Positions 1-6,686 of a stretch of DNA of 7,235 bases are shown in pieces. Under the pieces are notes generated by a model. It had not been told where the DNA came from. It was given only the letters and a program-made list of their open reading frames with translations, and did not search any database. Position 1 is the first letter of the stretch. Every line of letters begins with the position of its first letter. The DNA comes from JACJWR01 sp964547485 (GTDB lineage: Bacteria > Actinomycetota > Actinomycetes > S36-B12 > UBA10799), in contig CAZJNU010000119.1 in NCBI GenBank assembly GCA_964547485.1, positions 1 through 7,235 of the forward strand. Direction: 5' to 3'. A program made the translations under genes and the position numbers.

Positions 1-710
1 ATGAACACAATCAGCCCGACGATGATGAACGGCGCGATGATCTTCAGCGCGCCGGAGAGGAACACCAGAATCCGGGTCGGTAGCGGCAGCTCTCCACCGA
101 GGCTGGCGAACATCGACGCGAATACCGGCACGATGAAGATCAGCATCACCGTCATTGCCAGGATCGCCATCACGAATACCACGACCGGGTACGTCATCGC
201 GGACTTGATCTTCGCGTGCAGTTTGACCTCAGCCTCGAAGTTGTCGGCCAACTGGCCCAACACCTTGTCCAGGAAGCCGCCCACTTCACCGGCGCGGGTC
301 ATGTGGATCATGATCGGCGGGAAGACGTCCGGGTGGTGCGCCAGCGCCGCCGAGAGCGAGGTGCCGCCGGCGACCTCGGTCCGGACCTTGCCCAGCACCT
401 CCGCCAGCGTCTTGTTCTCGGACTGCTCCTCCAGAATTGTCAGAGCCCGCAGCAGCGACAGTCCGGCGTTGATCATCACGGCGAACTGCCGGGACATGAT
501 CGAAAGGTCCTTCAGCTTGACGCGCTTCTTCCGCCCGAAACTGAGGTCCTTGTTTAGCCCGCCACCCTTCTTGACCTCCGAGACGGAGACCGGCGCGTAG
601 CCCATGCTCTTGAGCTTCTCGACCACCACGGTCTTGGAGTCGCCCTCGAGGCGTCCCTTACTGATCTTGCCCGCGCGGTCTCGGACTGCGTATTCGAATG
701 TGGTCGGCAT
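1..710 (-). CDS. pilC: PilC/GspF-family type IV pilus inner-membrane platform protein (partial, 3' end beyond left edge)
   Basis: This is the inner-membrane platform of the pilus motor, the protein that the PilB and PilT ATPases act on. The minus strand is open from an ATG at 710 to the window edge: 236 codons without a stop, starting MPTTFEYAVRDRAGK. The family is usually about 400 residues, so roughly the last 170 are missing. A basic cytoplasmic stretch near residues 47-70 leads into the first T2SSF domain (about 67-195), with the typical LSIMSRQFAVMINAG at 69-83 and HMTRAGEVGGFLD at 136-148. A hydrophobic segment at about 174-196 is the first membrane span, and a second begins near 221 and is cut. 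The start is set by a Shine-Dalgarno site that overlaps the pilT stop codon, so the two genes are almost certainly cotranscribed and translationally close. The family call is secure. PilC is preferred over GspF because of the PilB and PilT neighbours. Confidence 0.94.
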   Translation of the reverse strand, partial: MPTTFEYAVRDRAGKISKGRLEGDSKTVVVEKLKSMGYAPVSVSEVKKGGGLNKDLSFGRKKRVKLKDLSIMSRQFAVMINAGLSLLRALTILEEQSENKTLAEVLGKVRTEVAGGTSLSAALAHHPDVFPPIMIHMTRAGEVGGFLDKVLGQLADNFEAEVKLHAKIKSAMTYPVVVFVMAILAMTVMLIFIVPVFASMFASLGGELPLPTRILVFLSGALKIIAPFIIVGLIVF

Positions 711-715
711 GGCTG

Positions 716-722
716 CTCTCCT
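716..722 (-). promoter_or_regulatory. Shine-Dalgarno site of pilC overlapping the pilT stop codon
   Basis: On the minus strand AGGAGAG lies just ahead of the pilC ATG at 710. Its first two bases are the AG of the pilT TAG stop (723-721). The GGAG core is 7 nt from the start codon, which is good spacing. The arrangement fixes the pilC start and suggests that ribosomes ending pilT can reinitiate on pilC. Coupling is an inference; the site itself is seen directly. Confidence 0.75.
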
Positions 723-2028
723 AACGACCCGCGAGACGGGTGAAGTCCTCGACATTGTGACACTTGTCGAGGCCGGTCTCATAGGTGATGACACCAGTCT
801 TGATCAGATTGGCAAGGTGCTGGTCAAGCGTGTGCATCCCGAATTGGGCGCCCGCCTGCATCGCGGAGTAGATCTGATGCGTCTTGCCTTCGCGGATCAG
901 GTTCCGGATTGCCGGGGTCGCGACCATCACCTCGGTCGCCACCGCCCGCGAGCGGCCATCAGCAGACTTGCAGAGGGTCTGACAGACCACCCCCTGCAGG
1001 GTGCCTGCGACCTGTTGCCGAATCTGCTGTTGCTGGTGCGGCGGGAAGACGTCGATGATTCGGTCGATGGTCTGGGCAGCGTCCTGGGTGTGCAGCGTGG
1101 CGAACACCAGGTGGCCGGTCTCGGCAGCCGTCAGCGCCACCGAGATCGTCTCCAAGTCGCGCATCTCACCCACCAGGATGATGTCCGGGTCCTGCCGCAG
1201 AACGTGTTTCAGGGCCTGCGTGAAGGACAGTGTGTCCTCCCCCACCTCCCGCTGGTTGACGAGGCACTGCTTGTGTTCGTGCAGGAATTCAATGGGGTCC
1301 TCAACCGTCATGATGTGGTCCCGACGGGTCCGATTCGCCAGGTCGATCAGTGACGCCAGAGTCGTGGACTTACCCGACCCGGTAGGTCCGGTGACCAGCA
1401 CGAAGCCTCGCGGCAAGGAGGCGAAGTTGGAGACGACCGCGGGGATTCCCAGTTCTTGCAGCGGTTTGATCTCGAACGGAATGACGCGGAACGCCGCACC
1501 TATGTGTTCCCGTTGGCGGTAGACGTTGACGCGGAATCGCGCCAACCCGGGCAGCGAGTAGCTCAAGTCCAATTCCAGATCTTCTTCGAAATGCTCCCGC
1601 TGGATCTGGGTCATCATCGCGTAGAGGACTCGCTGCACCACCTCGCCGGTGAGCGGCTCCCGACCAGGAAGGGGCTGGAGGTCACCGTTGACTCGGATGG
1701 TCGGTGGAGCGTTCGCGGTCAGGTGCAGATCCGAGGCGTTGTAGGCGAGCATCTCCTGCAGCACTTCGGACAGATTCATGTCGCCGGCCTGGGATGCCTG
1801 CTCGGTCCCTCGCTGGGCCTCGCCGGCCATCCCGGGACCTCGCATCATGCCGGGAAGCTGACCTGGGTCCGGACCAGCTTGCCCTGGCGGCGGCGCTCCG
1901 CCGGCCCACGCAGGGGCATCCATCGGTGGTGCTGACATTGGCGGGGCCGACATCGGATTAGCACCGTTACCGGGCTCATACCTAGCCGTCTCGGTCCAGC
2001 CGGAGTCGGTCCACCCGGAGTTAGTCAC
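721..2028 (-). CDS. pilT: PilT, type IV pilus retraction ATPase, with a Pro/Met-rich N-terminal extension
   Basis: This is the hexameric cytoplasmic ATPase that powers pilus disassembly and retraction, giving twitching and often DNA uptake. From the GTG at 2028 it is 435 aa. The PilT core starts near M84 (NLSEVLQEML, then NASDLHL at 97-103). Walker A GPTGSGKS is at 214-221, the Asp box TVEDPIEF at 241-248, Walker B ILVGEMRD at 284-291, and the His-box region TGHLVFATLHTQDA at 304-317. AIRNLIRE at 373-380 matches exactly the motif known to be needed for retraction, so this is PilT rather than a second PilB. Residues 1-83 are an extra low-complexity segment with SGWT and MSAPP repeats. The open frame extends to a GTG at 2157 inside the upstream transporter gene. 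The start at 2028 is preferred because GAGGAG lies 4 nt before it. pilC follows after 10 bp. The upstream 104-bp gap shows no convincing promoter or terminator. Confidence 0.96.
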   Translation of the reverse strand: MTNSGWTDSGWTETARYEPGNGANPMSAPPMSAPPMDAPAWAGGAPPPGQAGPDPGQLPGMMRGPGMAGEAQRGTEQASQAGDMNLSEVLQEMLAYNASDLHLTANAPPTIRVNGDLQPLPGREPLTGEVVQRVLYAMMTQIQREHFEEDLELDLSYSLPGLARFRVNVYRQREHIGAAFRVIPFEIKPLQELGIPAVVSNFASLPRGFVLVTGPTGSGKSTTLASLIDLANRTRRDHIMTVEDPIEFLHEHKQCLVNQREVGEDTLSFTQALKHVLRQDPDIILVGEMRDLETISVALTAAETGHLVFATLHTQDAAQTIDRIIDVFPPHQQQQIRQQVAGTLQGVVCQTLCKSADGRSRAVATEVMVATPAIRNLIREGKTHQIYSAMQAGAQFGMHTLDQHLANLIKTGVITYETGLDKCHNVEDFTRLAGR

Positions 2029-2032
2029 GATG

Positions 2033-2038
2033 CTCCTC
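2033..2038 (-). promoter_or_regulatory. Shine-Dalgarno site deciding the pilT start
   Basis: GAGGAG on the minus strand, 4 nt ahead of the GTG at 2028. It is the best site in the 104-bp gap behind the transporter stop. It favours 2028 over the GTG at 2157, which would overlap the transporter gene by 25 bp. The spacing is slightly short, so the choice is good but not certain. Confidence 0.6.
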
Positions 2039-2132
2039 ACGGCCGTCCGTTGCCTGAATTGGCTTTTGGATAGGCATCGACTCGAAGCGTAACCGACTTG
2101 AGGTGGCGCGGCCATGGAACGCGGGCCGGGGA

Positions 2133-3836
2133 CTACCGTGCCGACTGGGTTTTGCACCAGTCCCGGTAGGCCTCGACCGCCACCGGCAACGTCGGGAAGA
2201 TCCGATCCGCTCCGATCGAATCCACCAGACCGAATGCGGCCAGCGGGATCCGCAAATCATTCTTGACCCGGGTCAGCGCCAGCACCACGCCGCGGTTGTT
2301 GAGGTCTGCACGGAGATTGTCGAGGGCATACATCGCAGTGATGTCCACCTCCACATTCGCCTCCATATTCAGTATCAGCCAGTTGACTGGGTCCGGACTG
2401 TCGTCGACGGTCTGCAGCGCCTTGTCGCGGAAGTCCTCCGCATTGGCGAAGAAGAGCGGGGAGTCATACCGATAGACGACCAACCCGGGGACGGTTTCGG
2501 CGACCGGATAGTCGTCGATGTCGTGCATCCCCGCCAGCCCAGGAACGAACCCCATCACCGCGTCGTGCGGGCGGGCGACCCGCTGCAGCATCTCCGCCAC
2601 AGACAACGCGACAGCAATCAGCACCCCGTTCAGAATGCCCAGCACCAGCACCCCAGCGAAGGCCACCACCGCAAGCAGGAATTCCGTCTTGCGGAACTGC
2701 CAGAGCCGGATGAAGCCAGGCAGGTCCACCAACTTGGTGGCGGCGAACAACACGATGGCGCCGAGTACGACCGTGGGGAACCGTGCCAACAACGGGCCCA
2801 GAAAGAGGATGACCGCGAGCGTCCAGACCATCGCGACCAGCGAATACAGCTGCGTCCGGGCGCCGGCCGTGATGGCCAGTGCCGTGCGACTCCCGCTACT
2901 GCTGACCGGGAAGCCACCCAGCAGGCCGGCGGCGACGTTTGCCCCGCCCAGGGCGAACAGTTCCTGATTGGCATCGACACTGCCACTCTCACGGGTGGCG
3001 AAGGCCCGAGCGGTCAGGATGAAATCCGTGTAGCCCACCAGCAGCACGCCGATCGCGGGCAGTGCCAACAAGCCCAAATCGTCAAGCGTAGGTAGGCCGT
3101 GCCGGGGCAGCTCCCGGGTGAAGGGTCCCACCACCTCGATCCCGAGCGACTCCAAGTTGAAGATCATTACCGCCGCGGTGCCGAGCAGAACCGCCAGCAG
3201 CGGTGCCGGGATCTTCGGCCAGCGCCAGGACACCACGAACAGGAACGCCAACGACAGGCCACCCATGATCAGCGTCGGCAGATCGAACCGCGCCAGGTCC
3301 GCAATGAACGAGGACACCTCCCCGACGACGCCATCGCCAGCCACCGGCACGCCGGTCAGATTCGACAGCTGACCGACGATCATCAACACGGCCACCCCCG
3401 CCATGTAGCCGACCAATACCGGCCGGGACAGCAGATCGGCGATGAAACCGAGGCGGATCGCCCAACAGAGGAATCCGAACACGCCGACCAGAACTGCCAA
3501 AGTGGCCGCCAGCACCGCATACCGAATCGGATCACCGCCCGCCAGCGGAGCCACCGCCGCGGTCGTCATCAACGCGGTCGTCGACTCGGGTCCGATCGAC
3601 ATCTGCCGGGACGAGCCGAGCAAGGCGTAGAGCGCCAGACAGGGAATCATCGTCCAGAGGCCGACCACCGGCGGCAGTCCGGCGATAGTCGCGTAAGCCA
3701 TGACTTGCGGAACCAGATAGGCGGCGACCGTGCAGCCGGCAACGATGTCCCCCCGCAACCACCTGCGTTGGTAGCTCCGCAACACCACAAGTCCCGGCGC
3801 CTCGGGCCAGAACCGGTGATGGTGGGCGGCCTTCAT
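2133..3836 (-). CDS. SulP-family inorganic anion transporter with C-terminal STAS domain
   Basis: This is a membrane transporter of the SulP (SLC26-like) family, 567 aa. Members move sulfate, bicarbonate or other anions; the substrate cannot be read from this sequence. Hydrophobic segments run from about residue 31 to 418. Family landmarks are the first span VAGCTVAAYLVPQVMAYA (32-49), GSSRQMSIGPEST (74-86), SRPVLVGYMAG (137-147) and GGFPVSSSGSRTALAITAGA (307-326). The cytoplasmic STAS domain spans about 444-560, with VDITAMYALDNLRADL (497-512) at its usual helix. Length and order are normal for an intact transporter. The ATG at 3836 has no clear Shine-Dalgarno site, so a start a few codons inside (GTG codons at residues 17-18) cannot be excluded, though all membrane segments would remain. 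It diverges from the cyclase gene (108 bp between starts) and precedes pilT by 104 bp in the same direction. A role in piliation is not shown by anything in the sequence. Confidence 0.95.
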   Translation of the reverse strand: MKAAHHHRFWPEAPGLVVLRSYQRRWLRGDIVAGCTVAAYLVPQVMAYATIAGLPPVVGLWTMIPCLALYALLGSSRQMSIGPESTTALMTTAAVAPLAGGDPIRYAVLAATLAVLVGVFGFLCWAIRLGFIADLLSRPVLVGYMAGVAVLMIVGQLSNLTGVPVAGDGVVGEVSSFIADLARFDLPTLIMGGLSLAFLFVVSWRWPKIPAPLLAVLLGTAAVMIFNLESLGIEVVGPFTRELPRHGLPTLDDLGLLALPAIGVLLVGYTDFILTARAFATRESGSVDANQELFALGGANVAAGLLGGFPVSSSGSRTALAITAGARTQLYSLVAMVWTLAVILFLGPLLARFPTVVLGAIVLFAATKLVDLPGFIRLWQFRKTEFLLAVVAFAGVLVLGILNGVLIAVALSVAEMLQRVARPHDAVMGFVPGLAGMHDIDDYPVAETVPGLVVYRYDSPLFFANAEDFRDKALQTVDDSPDPVNWLILNMEANVEVDITAMYALDNLRADLNNRGVVLALTRVKNDLRIPLAAFGLVDSIGADRIFPTLPVAVEAYRDWCKTQSAR

Positions 3837-3868
3837 GTCGGAGAAGCTACGCCTGTCGGGCCCGCGAA

Positions 3869-3880
3869 GCGCCTGGGCGC
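3869..3880. repeat. Inverted repeat in the divergent control region (candidate operator)
   Basis: GCGCC and GGCGC flank a TG spacer, giving a perfect 5-bp dyad of 12 bases between the divergent transporter and cyclase genes. It ends one base before the possible -10 box of the cyclase gene, where a repressor would interfere with polymerase. Short dyads are common in GC-rich DNA, so an operator role is only a suggestion. Confidence 0.3.
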
Positions 3881-3881
3881 G

Positions 3882-3887
3882 TAAGAT
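3882..3887 (+). promoter_or_regulatory. Candidate -10 box for the diguanylate cyclase gene
   Basis: TAAGAT fits the actinobacterial TAnnnT -10 pattern and stands out as AT-rich in a GC-rich gap. No good -35 hexamer is seen at 16-18 nt upstream, so the promoter would be -35-independent or use another sigma factor. Transcription would start near 3893-3896, leaving a leader of about 50 nt before the GTG at 3945. It would also exclude the TTG at 3888 as a start codon. On the opposite strand no equally good box was found for the transporter. Confidence 0.3.
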
Positions 3888-3933
3888 TTGGGTAGCACGT
3901 CAGCAATCGGCGTCGAGTTCGGCGCGGGGAACT

Positions 3934-3938
3934 GGAGG
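3934..3938 (+). promoter_or_regulatory. Shine-Dalgarno site deciding the cyclase start
   Basis: GGAGG followed by 6 nt and then GTG at 3945 is near-ideal spacing. The frame stays open back to a TTG at 3888, but that codon has no such site. The protein from 3945 also begins right at the PAS domain. Confidence 0.8.
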
Positions 3939-3944
3939 TGGGCG

Positions 3945-4928
3945 GTGGACAAGGATTTCTACGTGGACTTGCTCGACCAGATCGCCGACGGAGTGTACTT
4001 CGTCGACCGAGAACGTCGAATCACCTACTGGAATGGCGGCGCCGAGCACATCACCGGCTACTCCGCCGAGGAGGTTCTGGACCACAGTTGCTCGGAGGGC
4101 ATCCTGCGCCATGTCAACGATGCCGGTACTCAGCTCTGCCTGCATGGCTGTCCACTCGCTGCGGTGATGCGCGATGGCCAGGCCCGCTCCGCCAAGGTCT
4201 ACCTGCACCACAAGGACGGCCACCGGGTGCCGGTAACCGTTCGGGGTCAAGCCCTGCGGGATGAGACCGGCGAGATCACCGGCTCGGTTGAGGTGTTCAC
4301 GACCCGCATCGAGAATGCCTTCGCCGACCTGCAGGTGTCCGATTCCAACAGCTCGCTCGACCCCGTGACGGGCCTGCCGCCCCGCCGTTTCGGCGAGATC
4401 CACCTGGACTCCCTGCTGAAGGCCGTGCAGGAGGAGACCACCACCTTGGGTTTGCTGTTCCTGGACGTGGACCACTTCAAATCCGTCAACGATACGTTCG
4501 GTCACCGAGTCGGCGACGAAGTGCTGCGGATGGTCGCGCAGTCCCTGGCTAACGGTTTGAACCGGGGTGACGTGCCGGCGCGCTGGGGCGGCGAGGAGTT
4601 GGTCGCACTGCTGCCCGGAGCCGACGAGAAGTCCGTTGAACGCACCGCCGAGCGGGTCCGGATGCTGGTGGAGAACTCGTGGATCCAGAAGGGCGAGGAT
4701 CAGGTTCGGGTGACGGTCTCGATCGGGGCCACAGTGGTGACTGCCGCTGACAGCGCCGAGGACGCTCTCGATCGCGCAGACAAGTTGATGTACGCGGGCA
4801 AGACCGGCGGCCGGAACATGGTCGTGGCCGACAGCGGGGCGCTCACCAGTAAGGCCGCCAAGCCGATTCGGGGCACCTCGATCCCGTGGCAGATGCCCGG
4901 TGAGGTGGACGAGGCAGCGCTGGCCTGA
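3945..4928 (+). CDS. PAS-GGDEF diguanylate cyclase, soluble, with a Cys/His-rich PAS sensor
   Basis: The protein makes the second messenger c-di-GMP from two GTP. It is 327 aa from the GTG at 3945, with no membrane segment or signal peptide. A PAS domain covers about residues 5-120 (DGVYFVDRERRITYWN at 15-30, GYSAEEVLD at 38-46). It contains C49, H56, C65, H67, C69 and the HHKDGH segment 88-93, a pattern suggesting redox, metal or haem sensing. The GGDEF domain covers about 136-296: DPVTGLPPRR (139-148), LDVDHFKSVND (173-183), GHRVGD (186-191), the active-site loop GGEEL (215-219), VSIGAT (258-263) and a final GGRN (288-291). The product-inhibition site, normally RxxD five residues before the GG pair, reads NRGD (206-209), so its key arginine is displaced. 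A 31-residue tail follows. Divergent from the transporter and convergent with pilB. Cyclase family is secure; activity and ligand are inferred. Confidence 0.93.
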   Translation: MDKDFYVDLLDQIADGVYFVDRERRITYWNGGAEHITGYSAEEVLDHSCSEGILRHVNDAGTQLCLHGCPLAAVMRDGQARSAKVYLHHKDGHRVPVTVRGQALRDETGEITGSVEVFTTRIENAFADLQVSDSNSSLDPVTGLPPRRFGEIHLDSLLKAVQEETTTLGLLFLDVDHFKSVNDTFGHRVGDEVLRMVAQSLANGLNRGDVPARWGGEELVALLPGADEKSVERTAERVRMLVENSWIQKGEDQVRVTVSIGATVVTAADSAEDALDRADKLMYAGKTGGRNMVVADSGALTSKAAKPIRGTSIPWQMPGEVDEAALA

Positions 4929-4941
4929 GCGACCGAGTCGC
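4929..4941. terminator. Short hairpin in the convergent cyclase/pilB gap (candidate weak terminator)
   Basis: GCGAC-CGA-GTCGC forms a perfect 5-bp stem with a 3-nt loop immediately after the cyclase TGA. It lies in the 41-bp gap separating the cyclase and pilB stop codons. There is no T-run on either strand, so it is not a standard intrinsic terminator. A second 4-bp pairing (CCGA with TCGG) lies nearer the pilB stop. Either may slow transcripts from both sides, or transcripts may run into the opposite gene. Confidence 0.3.
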
Positions 4942-4969
4942 AGCCCGCACCCTCGCCGACGGCCTTCGG

Positions 4970-6637
4970 TCAGATCACGACGCGCAGAACCTCTTCCAGA
5001 CTCGTGTGACCCGCGAGCGCCTTATACATCCCATCGACCCGGAGCGGGATCATTCCAGCCGCTTGGGCGGCCGCCTCGATCTGCGATGAGGATGCCCGCT
5101 CCGAGGCGAGCCGCTCGATCTCGGGCGAGACCGGCATCAGTTCCTGCAACGCCAGCCGACCGTGGTAGCCCGTCCTGGAACAACTCGAGCAGCCGACCGC
5201 GTGATAGAGGGTAGGGATCGGATCGTTGGGATCCCACGGGAAGTGTGCGGCCAGCAGGATCTCAGGGGTGGGCTCGTATTGCTCCCGACACTTGGTGCAC
5301 AGCTTGCGCACCAACCGCTGGGCCATCACCGAGTCCAGCGCGGTTCCCACCAGGAACGGTTCGATGCCCATCTCCACGAGTCGGGTGACCGCGCTGGGGG
5401 CGTCGTTGGTGTGCAACGTCGTCAGCACGAGGTGACCGGTCAGGGCCGATTCGACTGCGATCTGGGCAGTTTCATGATCCCGGATCTCACCGATCAGCAC
5501 GATGTCCGGATCGGACCGAAGAATGCTGCGCAAGGCGGAAGCGAAGGTGAGCCCGGCCTTGTTGTTGGTCTGCACCTGATTGATGCCGTTCAACCGATAC
5601 TCGACCGGGTCCTCGACGGTGATGATGTTGACGTCGACGTTGTTCAGTCGGTTCAGCGTTGCGTACAGCGTGGTGGATTTTCCCGACCCGGTCGGGCCCA
5701 CCACCAGCACCATGCCGTAGGGCTTGCTGAAGCTCTCCTCAAACAACTTGAAGTTGTGCTCGGAGAAACTCAACTGCGCCAAATCCAACATCGTGCTCGA
5801 CTTGTCCAGGATTCGCATCACCACCTTCTCCCCCCAGACCGTCGGCAGAGTGGCCACCCGCAAGTCCACCTTTTGGCCCTGAGAATTGACGCTGAGCCGG
5901 CCGTCCTGCGGCAGTCGTCGCTCCGCAATATTGATGTCCGACATGATCTTCAGCCGGCTGACCACCCCGGACTGGATACTCTTCGGCGACCGCATCACCT
6001 CATGTAGCACGCCGTCGATCCGGAACCGTACCCGCAGATCATGTTCGGTGGGCTCCAGATGGATATCCGAGGCGCGATCGTTGATCGCCTGGGTGATCAG
6101 CAGGTTCACGTACTTGACGATCGGGGCATCCTCGGCCACCTGATGGATGTTGTTCAGGTCGTCGTCGAAGTCCTCTTCGGCGTCGACCGCCAGACTCAGG
6201 TCGTCAAGCTCACCTTCGGATCGGTAGTGCCGGTTGATCGCGGCGATGATGTCGTTCCGGGTCGAGACACCGACCAGGATCTCCCGGCCGGAGGTGGACC
6301 GGAGATCGTCCAGAGCGATCACGTTGGCAGGATCCGCCATCACCACCAGCAGCTTGTCGCCCTCGAACCCGACCGGGATCAGGTGATAGCGACGGCAGAG
6401 CGCACCGGGCACCGACGCCAGCGCTGCGCCGTCGACCGTCGCCTCGGACAGCTCAAAATACGGTAGGCCCAACTGCGCCGCGAGCAGCCGGATGAGGGTC
6501 GACTCGGCGACCGCGCCACGCTCCACCAGGATCTGGCTGAGGGTACGTCCGGTCTGCGCCGACTCTGCCTGTGCCTGGTCGAGTTGGGCGGTCGTGACCA
6601 GCCCGTTGGCCAACAGGTAGTCCGACAGTTGCGGCAC
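4970..6637 (-). CDS. pilB: PilB, type IV pilus extension ATPase with MshEN-like N-terminal domain
   Basis: This is the hexameric ATPase that drives pilus assembly at the inner membrane. It is 555 aa from the GTG at 6637. Residues 1-135 form the T2SSE_N/MshEN region, with two 24-residue repeats (3-26 and 32-55) separated by five residues. In MshEN domains this layout binds c-di-GMP, but here some consensus residues differ. An acidic linker (about 142-162) precedes the ATPase: ASDIHLEPTEHDLRVRFRIDG at about 189-209, Walker A GPTGSGKST (314-322), Asp box TVEDPVEY (340-347), Walker B LIGEIRD (381-387) and His box HLVLTTLHTND (402-412). CTKC (447-450) and CSSC (483-486) form the usual zinc-binding cysteine set of extension ATPases, which PilT lacks. 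A GTG at 6646 would add three residues; 6637 has the better-spaced Shine-Dalgarno site. aroE ends 121 bp upstream on the same strand. Unusually, pilT and pilC do not follow directly. GspE is less likely given PilT nearby. Confidence 0.96.
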   Translation of the reverse strand: MPQLSDYLLANGLVTTAQLDQAQAESAQTGRTLSQILVERGAVAESTLIRLLAAQLGLPYFELSEATVDGAALASVPGALCRRYHLIPVGFEGDKLLVVMADPANVIALDDLRSTSGREILVGVSTRNDIIAAINRHYRSEGELDDLSLAVDAEEDFDDDLNNIHQVAEDAPIVKYVNLLITQAINDRASDIHLEPTEHDLRVRFRIDGVLHEVMRSPKSIQSGVVSRLKIMSDINIAERRLPQDGRLSVNSQGQKVDLRVATLPTVWGEKVVMRILDKSSTMLDLAQLSFSEHNFKLFEESFSKPYGMVLVVGPTGSGKSTTLYATLNRLNNVDVNIITVEDPVEYRLNGINQVQTNNKAGLTFASALRSILRSDPDIVLIGEIRDHETAQIAVESALTGHLVLTTLHTNDAPSAVTRLVEMGIEPFLVGTALDSVMAQRLVRKLCTKCREQYEPTPEILLAAHFPWDPNDPIPTLYHAVGCSSCSRTGYHGRLALQELMPVSPEIERLASERASSSQIEAAAQAAGMIPLRVDGMYKALAGHTSLEEVLRVVI

Positions 6638-6643
6638 GTGTCC

Positions 6644-6649
6644 CACCTC
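6644..6649 (-). promoter_or_regulatory. Shine-Dalgarno site deciding the pilB start
   Basis: GAGGTG on the minus strand matches six bases of the anti-16S consensus and stands 6 nt before the GTG at 6637. The alternative GTG at 6646 lies inside this site and has only a directly abutting GAGAG, so 6637 is preferred. Confidence 0.6.
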
Positions 6650-6686
6650 TCACCGATGGCGTGCATCAACTGCCCGCGCTAGCAGC

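Noticed and set aside
604..1353. Plus-strand open frame (249 codons) opposite pilC and pilT
   Set aside because: Runs antisense across two well-supported genes and shows no domain.
2029..2132. Promoter or terminator between the transporter and pilT
   Set aside because: A TACGCT (2091-2086) and an imperfect GC dyad near 2105-2127 were considered. There is no -35 at proper spacing and no T-run, so neither is supported.
2029..2157. Longer pilT from the GTG at 2157
   Set aside because: It would overlap the transporter gene by 25 bp and add 43 residues with no family likeness. The GTG at 2028 has a Shine-Dalgarno site.
2103..3095. Long plus-strand open frame (330 codons) opposite the transporter gene
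   Set aside because: It is rich in Arg, Gln, His and Pro, has no recognisable domain, and mirrors the codon bias of the real SulP gene on the other strand.
3888..3944. Longer cyclase from the TTG at 3888
   Set aside because: No ribosome site before it, and it directly follows the candidate -10 box. GTG at 3945 has a GGAGG site at ideal distance.
5162..6007. Plus-strand open frame (281 codons) opposite pilB
   Set aside because: Antisense shadow of pilB: low-information composition with many His, Arg and Gln residues, and no family likeness. pilB is unambiguous.
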